The notes beneath the pieces are model-generated. The model was given only the letters and a program-made list of their open reading frames with translations. It did no database searches and had not been told where the DNA came from. A stretch of 26,592 bases of DNA from an uncultured Bacteroidales bacterium (GTDB taxonomy: Bacteria; Bacteroidota; Bacteroidia; Bacteroidales; Porphyromonadaceae): assembly GCA_947290775.1 (NCBI GenBank), contig CAMYPM010000022.1, forward strand, positions 1-26,592, read 5' to 3'. Shown piece by piece: positions 16,596 through 26,117 of the stretch (its first letter is position 1; the number at the start of each line of letters is the position of its first letter). The position numbers were made by a program, and so were the translations under genes.

Positions 16596-17843
16596 ATGGC
16601 AAGAATAAAACCATTTAAAGGCTTAAGACCGCCCAAAGATTTAGTTGAAAAGGTCACCAGCCGCCCTTACGACGTATTGTCAAGCGAAGAAGCTCGCCAA
16701 GAGGCTAAGGGCAATGAAATGTCGCTCTATCACATCATTAAGCCGGAGATAGACTTCCCTGAAGGAACGGACGAACACGATCCTCGTGTTTACGACAAAG
16801 CAGCAGAAAACTTTGCTAAGTTCCAGGAAAAAGGCTGGTTAGTTCCCGATGAAAAGGAACTGTATTACATCTATGCCCAAACGATGAACGGCAAAACGCA
16901 ATATGGGTTGGTTGTTGCCGCTTGGGTTGAGGATTATATGCAGGGTCGCATCAAAAAGCACGAGCTAACGCGCCGCGATAAGGAAGAAGACCGTATGAAG
17001 CACGTTCGCGTTAATAATGCAAATGTAGAGCCGGTATTCTTTGCTCATGAGGACAATGAGGAGCTAAACAAGATTATTGCCCGCTACACAAAAGAGCGTC
17101 CCCTATATGATTTCATAGCCCCCAACGATGGCTTCGGACACAAGTTTTGGATTGTAGATAAAGACGAAGACATCAAGCGTATTACAGAGATCTTTGCCGG
17201 CTTCGACTCCATGTATATTGCCGACGGTCACCACCGTAGCGCAGCAGCAGCCTTGGTAGGCGCTGAGAAAGCTAAGAACAACCCCAACCATAAAGGTGAT
17301 GAGGAGTACAACTACTTTATGGCGGTTTGCTTCCCAGCTAATCAGCTGACTATCATAGACTACAATCGTGTAGTAAAGGATCTCAACGGCTTGACGGAAG
17401 AGCAGTTTCTTAAAAAGTTGGAAGAGCACTTTGTGGTTGAAAATAAGGGCAAAAACGAATACAGACCCAACAAGTTACACAACTTCTCACTCTACTTGGG
17501 AGGCAATTGGTACTCACTCACAGCTAAGCCCGGCACTTACGACGATAACGACCCAATCGGCCAGTTAGACGTTACTATTTCCAGTGATCTGATTCTGCGC
17601 GATATTCTTGGTATTACCGATTTGCGTAGTGATAAGCGCATTGACTTTGTAGGCGGTATCCGCGGCTTGGGAGAGCTAAAGAAGCGTGTGGATAGCGGTG
17701 AAATGAAGGTTGCTTTAGCACTGTATCCCGTAACGATGAAGCAATTGATGAACATTGCCGATACGGGTAACATTATGCCGCCGAAGACCACTTGGTTTGA
17801 ACCGAAGCTCCGCAGTGGCTTAGTAATCCACAAGTTGGATTAA
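16596..17843 (+). CDS. DUF1015 family protein in the serine operon
   Basis: A 415-residue protein of the DUF1015 family, with the usual opening IKPFKGLRPPKDLVEKVTSR PYDVL and the family hallmark IADGHHRSAAA (Asp210, Gly211, His212, His213, Arg214). That motif looks like the catalytic DGxHR of ParB/Srx-fold proteins, among which are free serine kinases such as archaeal SerK; this link is my inference. The end, EPKLRSGLVIHKLD, is also typical. It follows serA by 60 bases, across an attenuator-like hairpin, and ends in a terminator, so it belongs with serC and serA. A function in phosphoserine or serine handling is therefore likely, perhaps in place of the missing SerB phosphatase, but is not proven. 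No signal peptide. Confidence 0.85.
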   Translation: MARIKPFKGLRPPKDLVEKVTSRPYDVLSSEEARQEAKGNEMSLYHIIKPEIDFPEGTDEHDPRVYDKAAENFAKFQEKGWLVPDEKELYYIYAQTMNGKTQYGLVVAAWVEDYMQGRIKKHELTRRDKEEDRMKHVRVNNANVEPVFFAHEDNEELNKIIARYTKERPLYDFIAPNDGFGHKFWIVDKDEDIKRITEIFAGFDSMYIADGHHRSAAAALVGAEKAKNNPNHKGDEEYNYFMAVCFPANQLTIIDYNRVVKDLNGLTEEQFLKKLEEHFVVENKGKNEYRPNKLHNFSLYLGGNWYSLTAKPGTYDDNDPIGQLDVTISSDLILRDILGITDLRSDKRIDFVGGIRGLGELKKRVDSGEMKVALALYPVTMKQLMNIADTGNIMPPKTTWFEPKLRSGLVIHKLD

Positions 17844-17868
17844 GCACCTGCTTCTGAATTTATTACAG

Positions 17869-17906
17869 GAAGGGCGACGCAAGGCTATTATTGCGCTGCC
17901 CTTTCT
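17869..17906 (+). terminator. Terminator of the serine operon
   Basis: AGGGC-GA-CGCAA (17871-17882) pairs with TTGCG-CT-GCCCT (17891-17902) with one mismatch and one wobble, followed by TTCT. Confidence 0.65.
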
Positions 17907-17915
17907 ACGTACACG

Positions 17916-17945
17916 TTGCTCATTGCGTAATATTGAGTAACTTTG
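17916..17945 (+). promoter_or_regulatory. Promoter of fbp (-33 TTG, -7 TAACTTTG)
   Basis: TTG at 17916-17918 and TAACTTTG at 17938-17945 are 19 bases apart. The leader to ATG 17991 would be about 40 bases. Confidence 0.55.
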
Positions 17946-17990
17946 GACCGGAATATGGTAGTTGCCTAAGATTGAGAGATTAAGATAGCT

Positions 17991-20024
17991 ATGGATAGTA
18001 CTTCAAACATAACAACTGAAACGATTCGTAAGGACCTTCGTTACCTTGAATTGCTTTCACAAAGCTTTCCCACACAAGCGGCTGCTTCTACAGAGATTAT
18101 AAACTTAGAGGCTATTCTAAACCTACCCAAGGGCACAGAGCACTTTTTGGCTGATGTGCATGGGGAGCATGAAGCATTCAATCATGTACTGAAGAATGCC
18201 TCCGGTAGCGTACTCCGCAAAATAAATGAGCTTTTCGGAAACTCCATGCTCGAACAAGAAAAAGCCGAGTTTGCCACACTAATCTATTATCCACACGAGA
18301 AGCTGGAACAACTACACAAAAAGCTCGGTAAGGATATGAACGATTGGTACAGAGTTACGCTCAACCGATTAGTTCAACTTTGCCGTAAAGCCGGAGAAAA
18401 GTACACGCGTTCCAAAGTGAGGAAATCTCTCCCTAAGGACTACAGCTATATTTTGGAAGAACTTTTGCATGAGAAGGGAGAGGCTTCAAGCAAATCAGCT
18501 TATATAGCGAGTATTTTTGACACAATTGTTTCTATCGGCAAAGCAGATGAATTTATCATAGCCTTATGCGAAACGATACAAAGATTGGTCATTGATCGCT
18601 TACACTTAGTAGGTGACGTATTCGACAGAGGGCCGGGAGCACAGTTTATATTAGAAACAATTGCACACTACCACAATGTAGATATCCAATGGGGGAACCA
18701 TGATATACTTTGGATGGGAGCAGCTGCCGGTAACGAGGCTTGTATGGCTTGCGTTATTCGTATTGCGCTTCGATATGCAAACTTAGATACGATTGAGGCG
18801 GGGTATGGTATTAATATGCTTCCGTTGGCTCGCTTTGCCATGGATACATATGCAGGGGATCCGTGCAGCGAGTTTCAACCCAAGCTCGGAGATGCTGATG
18901 TAACGTATGACGATAAGAGCGTTTACCTGATTAGTCAGATGCACAAGGCCATCTCCATTATTCAGTTCAAATTAGAAGCTCAACTGATTGCAGCGCATCC
19001 TGAGTACCACATGGAGTGCCGTAACCTGCTGCACAGGATAAATTTCGAAAAAGGCACTGTTGACCTAACGGGTGCTGCAGCAAATGGGACAAGTGGAGAG
19101 TACCCAATGCTCGATATGAACTTTCCTACGGTAGATCCGAAGGATCCCTATAAGCTAACAGATGGAGAGCGGACGGTAGTGGCTAAATTGATGGAGTCCT
19201 TTAAGCGTAGCGACAAACTTCGTGAGCATATTGAAGTAATGTATCGCTTAGGTAGCATGTACCTCGTATGCAATGGAAACTTGCTTTTCCATGCCTCTAT
19301 GCCTCTTGATGCAGATGGCAATTTAAAGGAAGTCACTCTGGGCAGAAGCAAATACAAAGGCAAAGCTCTATATGACAAAGTCGATAGTATTATACGGAGT
19401 GCCTATTTTGCTCCTCGAGGCTCTGTAGAAAGACGGCGTGCCACAGACTTCATGTGGTACCTATGGTGCGGAGCCGACTCACCTGTATTCGATAAATCTG
19501 CAATGACTACCTTTGAACGCTATTTTATCAAAGATAGTGCTACGCACAAAGAAGAGAAGGGACATTACTATAATTTCCGCAAGAATGCAGAAACAGTAGA
19601 TCTTATTCTTGCCGACTTCGGCCTCTCCGGAGCCGATTGTCACATTATCAACGGACATGTCCCCATTAAGGCAGTTAAAGGAGAAAAGCCGGTGATGGCG
19701 GATGGGAAGCTACTTGTGATTGATGGAGGATTTAGTCGCGCATATCAGCCTAGTACAGGAATTGCGGGCTATACATTGATATTCAATTCGCAAGGACTAC
19801 ACCTCGTACAACATGAACCCTTCACTTCAAAGAAACAGGCTATTGAAAATCTTGACGATATACGAAGTGTAACTGTCCTTACAGAGGCTACTTCACACCG
19901 CATATTGGTTGCTGACACTGATGTAGGTAAAGAACTTAGAATGCAGGTTGACAACTTGCAAAAGTTGCTAGCTGCTTATAAGATGGGACTTATTAAAGAA
20001 AAATTCAATAAGCGCAACAAGTAG
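17991..20024 (+). CDS. fbp: Fructose-1,6-bisphosphatase, class III
   Basis: A 677-residue member of the class III FBPase family (FBPase_2), known from Bacillus subtilis and found in many Firmicutes and Bacteroidetes. It removes the 1-phosphate of fructose 1,6-bisphosphate, the committed step of gluconeogenesis. The metallophosphatase motifs are visible: DVHGEHEAF (Asp55, His57), GDVFDRGP (Gly208, Asp209) and WGNHDILWMG (Asn236, His237, Asp238); HGHV-type metal histidines occur late in IINGHVPIKAVKGEKP. Length is normal for the class. The gene is followed after 21 bases by a class A penicillin-binding protein, most likely in the same transcript though the two functions are not directly linked. 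Confidence 0.96.
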   Translation: MDSTSNITTETIRKDLRYLELLSQSFPTQAAASTEIINLEAILNLPKGTEHFLADVHGEHEAFNHVLKNASGSVLRKINELFGNSMLEQEKAEFATLIYYPHEKLEQLHKKLGKDMNDWYRVTLNRLVQLCRKAGEKYTRSKVRKSLPKDYSYILEELLHEKGEASSKSAYIASIFDTIVSIGKADEFIIALCETIQRLVIDRLHLVGDVFDRGPGAQFILETIAHYHNVDIQWGNHDILWMGAAAGNEACMACVIRIALRYANLDTIEAGYGINMLPLARFAMDTYAGDPCSEFQPKLGDADVTYDDKSVYLISQMHKAISIIQFKLEAQLIAAHPEYHMECRNLLHRINFEKGTVDLTGAAANGTSGEYPMLDMNFPTVDPKDPYKLTDGERTVVAKLMESFKRSDKLREHIEVMYRLGSMYLVCNGNLLFHASMPLDADGNLKEVTLGRSKYKGKALYDKVDSIIRSAYFAPRGSVERRRATDFMWYLWCGADSPVFDKSAMTTFERYFIKDSATHKEEKGHYYNFRKNAETVDLILADFGLSGADCHIINGHVPIKAVKGEKPVMADGKLLVIDGGFSRAYQPSTGIAGYTLIFNSQGLHLVQHEPFTSKKQAIENLDDIRSVTVLTEATSHRILVADTDVGKELRMQVDNLQKLLAAYKMGLIKEKFNKRNK

Positions 20025-20045
20025 GGTTACCGATAGCGATATAGT

Positions 20046-22406
20046 ATGCGTCGAGTAATAAAGGTATTGTGGTGGATATTTCTTGCCGGATGGCTCTTTG
20101 TAGCTATCGTATTCTCTCTAATTGCAATGGGGGTCATTGGCTATATGCCTCACATTGAACAATTACAGAATCCGATAGATAAATATGCCTCCCAGCTTAT
20201 TTCCTCTGATGGAGTGGTTGTAGGATCCTACGCCCGATCAGGAAGCAATCGCCTTTACACTTCTTACGATGAACTCTCGCCACACCTTGTAAATGCACTC
20301 ATTGCAACTGAAGATGTACGCTTCAATAAGCATTCGGGGATTGACATGCGCTCAGTGGGAAGAGCATTCGTAAGAACCGGTCTATTGCGACAAAGGAGCG
20401 GTGGTGGCGGAAGTACTATCTCACAGCAGCTTGCCAAGCAGCTATACTCCCCGAAGGCAGAAAATATTTTTGAGCGTCTTTTACAAAAACCGATTGAGTG
20501 GGTTATTGCATCTCGAATAGAGCGTTACTATACGAAAGAGGAGATTATCAGCCTGTACCTCAATCAGTTTGACTTCCTCTATAACGCAATAGGCATCCGC
20601 TCAGCTGCGCAGACCTATTTTGGGAAAACACCGGATCAGCTTAACATACAGGAAGCTGCGACATTGGTAGGAATGTGTAAAAACCCATCCCTATATAATC
20701 CTGTTTTGCATAAGACTCCCGAGAAATCCATTGAGCGACGCAATGTGGTCTTTAGGCAAATGCAGAAAGCACGCATGCTTACTAAGCAAGAGGTTGACTC
20801 GCTTTGCCGGCTACCCATGGAATTGGATTTTAAAGTACTGAGTCACACAGACGGATTGGCGCCTTACTATAGAGAGCATATTCGTCTGCTCCTTACGGCG
20901 AAGAAGCCCAAGCGAAGCGACTATAATCAGTGGACTATAGACCAGTACCCCATAGACTCCGCTGCGTGGGTAAATGATCCCTTATATGGTTGGTGCAATA
21001 AGAATAAAAAAGCTGATGGATCAAATTATGACCTCTATAGTGATGGGCTAAAAATATATGCCACCATTAACAGCAAAACGCAACAATACGCAGAAGAGGC
21101 CATAAATGAGCATATAGGAGGCTTCCTACAGCCTATCTTTGAGCAAGAAAAGAGAGGTTCTGCTACGGCCCCATACTCTTCTTCCGTTTCCTTAACTGAT
21201 CGAGAGGAAATGATCCAACGCTCTATGCGACAATCTGATCGTTGGCAACAAATGAAAAAAGAGGGGGCGTCTGAAGCAGCCATTTTAGCTTCATTTAAAG
21301 TACCGCATCAGATGCAATTGTGGAGCTGGAAGGGACCGATTGATACCTTGCTAAGCCCGCGAGACTCAATTCTCTACTATAAGGGTCTGCTTCGTGCCGG
21401 ATTTATGGCGATGAATCCCTTTAATGGGCATGTGCTGGCGTATGTAGGAGGAATTGATTTCCGCACATTTAAGTACGACATGGTCTCTATGGGACGTCGA
21501 CAAGTCGGCTCTACGATAAAGCCGTTCCTTTATTCACTTTCTATGATAGAGGGCATTACTCCCTGCAATATGGTGCTTCACGAGCCAATCACTCTATACG
21601 ATGCCAATGGACGGCCCTGGACGCCTCGTAGTGGAGGTGCCAGACGGCAAGGAGAAATGGTATCCATCCGATGGGGATTGCAGAATTCATCTAACTGGGT
21701 GACTGCCTATTTAATGAGTCGTACTTCGCCCTTTACATTTGCCAGATTGCTTCGTTCTTTCGGATTTACCGGCTATATCGATCCAGTTGTGGCGTTGGCG
21801 ACAGGAACGCCCGACGTATCGCTGAGCGAAATGGTTAGCGGATATTCTGCATTTGTGGCTCAGGGTATTAGGGTAGAACCCCTCTTTATCAGCCGCATAG
21901 AGGATCAATATGGTAATGTGATTGCATCCTTTGCACCTCGTGTGACTGAAGTACTTCCGGAGGATGCTGCCCTAAAAACACTTGATATGATGCAAGCTGT
22001 AGTGAACGGGGGGACCGGAGGGAGACTTCGTTTCCGCTACAAGCTGAATATGCCTTTAGGAGGAAAGACCGGTACAACGCAAAACAATAGCGATGCTTGG
22101 TTTATAGGTTTTTCTCCCGAAATAGTAGCGGGTTGCTGGGTAGGAGGAGAAGATCGCTCTATCCATTTCAATTCAACTGCAATGGGGCAAGGTGCTTCTG
22201 CTGCACTGCCTGTATTTGCTCTCTTTATGGACAAAGTGTACAAGGATTATACATTGGGTTACTCATCAGATGAATCATTTAAAATTCCACCTAATTATAA
22301 CCCCTGTGGCTCTGGATACGAAGATGAACCACTGATACCTTACTCTTCTGTAGAAGAAGTTACCTCATTGGATGAGATTGACGATACACAAGAAACAGCA
22401 GAATAA
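20046..22406 (+). CDS. Class A penicillin-binding protein (PBP1a type)
   Basis: A 786-residue bifunctional cell-wall enzyme. A short cytoplasmic start and one membrane helix (about 9-32) anchor it. The glycosyltransferase domain (about 55-230) has ATEDVRFNKHSGID (catalytic Glu89) and GGSTISQQLAKQLY. The transpeptidase domain (about 390-720) has the active-site serine in GSTIKPF (Ser489, Lys492), the SSN motif (Ser548-Asn550) and KTGTT (Lys674). The C-terminal 50 residues are acidic and variable. The protein polymerises and cross-links peptidoglycan. It follows fbp by 21 bases. No terminator was seen in the 76-base gap to ppdK. Confidence 0.96.
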   Translation: MRRVIKVLWWIFLAGWLFVAIVFSLIAMGVIGYMPHIEQLQNPIDKYASQLISSDGVVVGSYARSGSNRLYTSYDELSPHLVNALIATEDVRFNKHSGIDMRSVGRAFVRTGLLRQRSGGGGSTISQQLAKQLYSPKAENIFERLLQKPIEWVIASRIERYYTKEEIISLYLNQFDFLYNAIGIRSAAQTYFGKTPDQLNIQEAATLVGMCKNPSLYNPVLHKTPEKSIERRNVVFRQMQKARMLTKQEVDSLCRLPMELDFKVLSHTDGLAPYYREHIRLLLTAKKPKRSDYNQWTIDQYPIDSAAWVNDPLYGWCNKNKKADGSNYDLYSDGLKIYATINSKTQQYAEEAINEHIGGFLQPIFEQEKRGSATAPYSSSVSLTDREEMIQRSMRQSDRWQQMKKEGASEAAILASFKVPHQMQLWSWKGPIDTLLSPRDSILYYKGLLRAGFMAMNPFNGHVLAYVGGIDFRTFKYDMVSMGRRQVGSTIKPFLYSLSMIEGITPCNMVLHEPITLYDANGRPWTPRSGGARRQGEMVSIRWGLQNSSNWVTAYLMSRTSPFTFARLLRSFGFTGYIDPVVALATGTPDVSLSEMVSGYSAFVAQGIRVEPLFISRIEDQYGNVIASFAPRVTEVLPEDAALKTLDMMQAVVNGGTGGRLRFRYKLNMPLGGKTGTTQNNSDAWFIGFSPEIVAGCWVGGEDRSIHFNSTAMGQGASAALPVFALFMDKVYKDYTLGYSSDESFKIPPNYNPCGSGYEDEPLIPYSSVEEVTSLDEIDDTQETAE

Positions 22407-22482
22407 GGACTTTGATTAACAAAACCGAAATCGAAACATTATATATTGAACATTATCTGAGTAAAGAATAGTTAGAAACACA

Positions 22483-25203
22483 ATGGAGAAAAAACGTGTT
22501 TACACTTTCGGCAACGGAAAAGCCGAAGGAAGCGCTGACATGAGAGAATTGCTCGGCGGTAAAGGAGCTAATTTAGCTGAGATGAACCTCGTTGGAGTAC
22601 CGGTTCCTCCCGGTTTTACCATCACTACCGAAGTTTGTACCGAGTATTATACATTAGGGCGCGATGCTGTACAAGAACATTTGACAAAGGAAATTGAGAA
22701 TGCCATTGCAGGTGTCGAATCTATTATGGGCACTAAGTTTGGCAGTATTGATAATCCATTACTTTTATCTGTGAGAAGTGGTAGCCGTGCTTCTATGCCC
22801 GGTATGATGGATACTATCCTCAACTTAGGACTTAATGATGAAGTTGTGATTGGCTTAGCCAAGAAAACGGGTAATGAGCGTTTTTCTTGGGATTCATATC
22901 GTCGTTTCATACAAATGTATGGGGATGTCGTATTGGGTCTTAAGCCTACTACAAAAACTGAAATTGATCCTTTTGAGCAGATTATTGAAGATGTAAAAGC
23001 TGAGACAGGTGTAACCCTTGATAGCGACCTTACAACAAATGACCTCAAGGAGCTTGTGAAGCGTTTTAAGGAAGCTATCAAAAGCCGTACCGGCAAAGAC
23101 TTCCCCACAGATCCTTATGAACAATTGTGGGGAGCTATTATGGCAGTATTCAACTCATGGATGAACGAGCGTGCGATCATATACCGTCGCCTTGAGGGCA
23201 TTCCCGAAGAATGGGGTACAGCTGTCACGGTACAGGCTATGGTATTTGGTAATATGGGTGAAACATCTGCCACTGGTGTATGCTTCTCTCGTAATTCGGG
23301 TACCGGAGAGAATTTATTCAATGGTGAATACTTAGTAAATGCACAGGGCGAAGATGTGGTAGCGGGCATCCGTACTCCGCACGAAATCACTAAAGAGGGT
23401 TCTATTCGCCGCGCTAAGAACGAAGGTATTTCAGAAGAAGAGAGAAAGAAAAACTTCCTTTCGTTAGAAGAGACCTTCCCCGAGTTATACCAACAGCTTT
23501 TCGACATTCAACATAAGCTGGAGCAACACTATCGCGATATGCAGGACATGGAGTTCACTATCCAAGAAGGCAAACTCTGGTTCCTCCAAACACGTAATGG
23601 GAAGCGTACCGGTAAGGCCATGGTAAAGATCGCCATGGATTTCTTAGCAGAAGGCTTGATCACAGAGGAAGAAGCAATTATGCGTATTGAGCCCAATAAA
23701 CTTGATGAACTACTACACCCGGTATTCAACAAGGAGGCTCTAAAAAAAGCGGTAGCTATCACAAAGGGACTACCTGCTTCTCCGGGTGCCGCAACCGGTA
23801 AGGTTGTTTTCTTTGCCGATGATGCTGCTACCTATAGCCACAATGGAGACCCTGTTATCCTGGTTCGCTTGGAGACTTCTCCTGAGGATTTGCAAGGAAT
23901 GACTGTGTCGGAAGGTATTGTAACGGCTCGTGGCGGAATGACTTCACACGCTGCTGTAGTCGCTCGCGGTATGGGCAAATGCTGTATTACGGGCTGTAGC
24001 GAGATGGTTGTCAACTATGAGAAGCGTACATTCAAAGTTGGTGATCGCACTTTCCACGAAGGTGATTTCATCTCTATCAATGGGTTTACCGGTGAGGTAT
24101 TTGAAGGCAAGATAGAAACGGAAGCTGCCCGATTGGACGAGGACTTATCCAAGCTCCTTAAACTGGCTGACAGCAAGGCTCGTCTCAAAGTACGTGCTAA
24201 TGCCGACACTCCACACGATGCTACTACGGCACGCGACTTAGGTGCTGTGGGTATTGGGCTTTGCCGTACGGAGCACATGTTCTTCGAAGAAGCTAAGATT
24301 AAAGCAATGCGTGAAATGATCTTAGCCAAGGATCAGGAGGGCCGTATAAAGGCTTTGGCTAAAATACTTCCTTTCCAGAAGAAAGACTTCTACGAGATCT
24401 TCAAAGCTATGGACGGACTGCCTGTAACCGTTCGTTTGCTTGACCCACCTCTCCACGAATTTGTACCTCATGATATAAAGAGCCAGAAAATCATGGCTGA
24501 TGACATGGGCATTGACGTAGAAGAGGTTATCGAGCGCGTGGGTAAGTTGAGTGAACAGAATCCTATGCTGGGTCACCGTGGCTGCCGTTTGGGAAACACA
24601 TTCCCTGAAATAACGCACATGCAGACTGTTGCTATCATGAGTGCCTGCTGTCAACTTACGAAGGAGGGATACACCACCCTACCCGAAATTATGGTACCGC
24701 TCGTTGGTATTCTTTACGAATTTAAGGAGCAAGAGACTGTTATTCGTGCTGCCGCTGAAGAAGTCTTCAAGGAGTATGGAGTTCGTATTGACTATAAGGT
24801 AGGCACGATGATTGAGATTCCTCGTGCTGCTCTCACGGCAAACCGTATTGCATCGAGCGCTGAATTCTTCTCCTTCGGTACGAACGACCTTACGCAGATG
24901 ACGTTCGGCTACTCGCGTGACGATATAGCTAGCTTCTTGCCGACCTACTTAGAGAAGAAGATCTTGAAGGTAGACCCCTTCCAAGTACTTGACCAAAAGG
25001 GAGTAGGACAGCTAATCAAGATTGCCACCGAGAGAGGGCGCGAGATTCGGCCGGAGCTTAAGATCGGTATTTGCGGAGAACATGGAGGAGATCCCTCCAG
25101 CGTTAAGTTCTGCCATCGCGTAGGACTTAACTATGTAAGCTGCTCTCCGTTCCGTGTGCCTATTGCTCGCATGGCTGCTGCACAAGCAGCTCTTGAAGAA
25201 TAG
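22483..25203 (+). CDS. ppdK: Pyruvate, phosphate dikinase
   Basis: A 906-residue enzyme that interconverts pyruvate, ATP and phosphate with PEP, AMP and pyrophosphate. It has an ATP-grasp N-terminus (FGNGKAEGSADMRELLGGKGANLAEM and SVRSGSRASMPGMMDT), the phosphohistidine swivel domain with His489 in GGMTSHAAVVARGMGKCCI, and the PEP/pyruvate-binding barrel ending in FGTNDLTQMTFGYSRDD and ICGEHGGDP (Cys864). It is somewhat longer than the 874-residue Clostridium symbiosum enzyme. In an anaerobe living on amino acids it can work towards PEP for gluconeogenesis, or towards ATP-saving glycolysis. It is probably expressed on its own; a good terminator follows, but I could not assign a clear promoter before it. 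Confidence 0.97.
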   Translation: MEKKRVYTFGNGKAEGSADMRELLGGKGANLAEMNLVGVPVPPGFTITTEVCTEYYTLGRDAVQEHLTKEIENAIAGVESIMGTKFGSIDNPLLLSVRSGSRASMPGMMDTILNLGLNDEVVIGLAKKTGNERFSWDSYRRFIQMYGDVVLGLKPTTKTEIDPFEQIIEDVKAETGVTLDSDLTTNDLKELVKRFKEAIKSRTGKDFPTDPYEQLWGAIMAVFNSWMNERAIIYRRLEGIPEEWGTAVTVQAMVFGNMGETSATGVCFSRNSGTGENLFNGEYLVNAQGEDVVAGIRTPHEITKEGSIRRAKNEGISEEERKKNFLSLEETFPELYQQLFDIQHKLEQHYRDMQDMEFTIQEGKLWFLQTRNGKRTGKAMVKIAMDFLAEGLITEEEAIMRIEPNKLDELLHPVFNKEALKKAVAITKGLPASPGAATGKVVFFADDAATYSHNGDPVILVRLETSPEDLQGMTVSEGIVTARGGMTSHAAVVARGMGKCCITGCSEMVVNYEKRTFKVGDRTFHEGDFISINGFTGEVFEGKIETEAARLDEDLSKLLKLADSKARLKVRANADTPHDATTARDLGAVGIGLCRTEHMFFEEAKIKAMREMILAKDQEGRIKALAKILPFQKKDFYEIFKAMDGLPVTVRLLDPPLHEFVPHDIKSQKIMADDMGIDVEEVIERVGKLSEQNPMLGHRGCRLGNTFPEITHMQTVAIMSACCQLTKEGYTTLPEIMVPLVGILYEFKEQETVIRAAAEEVFKEYGVRIDYKVGTMIEIPRAALTANRIASSAEFFSFGTNDLTQMTFGYSRDDIASFLPTYLEKKILKVDPFQVLDQKGVGQLIKIATERGREIRPELKIGICGEHGGDPSSVKFCHRVGLNYVSCSPFRVPIARMAAAQAALEE

Positions 25204-25226
25204 AACACGAGCCAAATAACCCAATG

Positions 25227-25268
25227 TCGGGCTGTAGTAACTCAATGTTATTGCAGCCCGATTTTATT
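25227..25268 (+). terminator. Terminator of ppdK
   Basis: A 15-bp stem (25227-25241 with 25247-25261) with two G-T wobbles and a 5-base loop, followed by TTTTATTT. Confidence 0.9.
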
Positions 25269-25402
25269 TAGTCTTCATTATATGCTTTGCGTACTCCTTT
25301 GAAGTAACTTATTAAGGAGAGAGCATAAAAAATATATGATAGCACTTCAGAAGGGGAAGTACTACAAAGCTGTCCTATTAAGATGGATTGAATAAGATAA
25401 GG

Positions 25403-25410
25403 TATCTTTG
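25403..25410 (+). promoter_or_regulatory. -7 promoter element for the YgbA-like gene
   Basis: TATCTTTG fits TAnnTTTG, 25 bases before ATG 25436. The region 25269-25402 has no gene I can support. Confidence 0.5.
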
Positions 25411-25435
25411 TCTGCTAAAAGGAGCTACTAATAGC

Positions 25436-25741
25436 ATGAAGCATAGCATAGAGGAAGAGAAAAAGGTAGTGGAGTATATGATACGTCTCTACTGCTCTAA
25501 GAAGGAGGGGCATCGTGAACTCTGTCCGGAGTGTCGTCAGCTTCTCGCCTATGCCTCTAACCAGCTTGACCATTGTCGTTATGCATCCCTCAAGCCGACT
25601 TGTAGAAAGTGCCCTATACACTGCTATCGTCCAGAAATGAAAGCACGCATTCGCACTATAATGAGGTGGGCTGGACCTCGGATGCTCTTTTACCACCCAA
25701 TAGCAGCTATCAGACACGTTATACGGGAACTTAGAAAATAA
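25436..25741 (+). CDS. Nitrous-oxide-stimulated-promoter (YgbA) family protein
   Basis: A 101-residue Cys-rich protein. It fits the YgbA family by its pattern: EEEKKVVEYMIRLYC near the start, LCPEC, a second cluster CRKCPIHCYRP, then RTIMRWAGPRMLFYHP. Seven cysteines (20, 30, 33, 47, 56, 59, 63) could bind an iron-sulfur cluster or zinc. In E. coli the gene is under NsrR and responds to nitric oxide; the exact action is not settled. I start at ATG 25436 because the -7 element overlaps the longer alternative at 25388. The Rhs fragment begins straight after its stop codon. Confidence 0.85.
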   Translation: MKHSIEEEKKVVEYMIRLYCSKKEGHRELCPECRQLLAYASNQLDHCRYASLKPTCRKCPIHCYRPEMKARIRTIMRWAGPRMLFYHPIAAIRHVIRELRK

Positions 25742-26080
25742 GTACCTTCGACATCCCATACAACGGCCAGGACAATGACGAGTACGAAAAGATGCAGTTC
25801 TACTACCAATCCTGATCACCTAGGTAGCAGTAGCTATATCACCGACCTCGATGGCGAGATGTCGCAGCACATCGGGTATGTGCCGTTTGGTGAGGTGTTC
25901 ATAGAAGAGCGTAACAACATATGGAACACTCCTTACCTCTTCAACGCTAAGGAGTTTGACGAGGAGACGGGTATGTACTACTATGGGGCAAGGTACTATG
26001 AGCCGAGGTTGAGTCTGTGGATGAGCGTGAACCCGATCTCTAATTATGACCCACGAAATGAAGAAAATAAACTTCTCTAA
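25742..26080 (+). pseudogene. Truncated, frameshifted Rhs C-terminal core fragment
   Basis: The stretch encodes the end of an Rhs-repeat core: FDIPYNGQDNDEYEKMQFYY in one frame (from 25747), then PDHLGSSSYITDLDGEMSQH and YLFNAKEFDEETGMYYYGAR YYEPRLSLWMS in another (25811 on). The family reads FYY-H-PDHLG across this joint; here CAAT replaces CAT at 25807-25810, a one-base insertion. The 5' end starts directly after the YgbA-like stop, without a start codon or the long Rhs repeat body. The 3' end stops at NPISNYDPRNEENKLL, shortly after the core hallmark, with no toxin domain. It is therefore a relic at both ends. The possible product from ATG 25775 would have a wrong N-terminus. Confidence 0.85.
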
Positions 26081-26117
26081 ACCTGTCACTTAATTTTGAT
26101 TAGATGCCTAAATAATA

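Noticed and set aside
25336..25395. A 19-residue frame (MIALQKGKYYKAVLLRWIE) before the YgbA-like gene
   Set aside because: It is very short, has no supporting conservation visible here, and lies upstream of the better promoter match at 25403.
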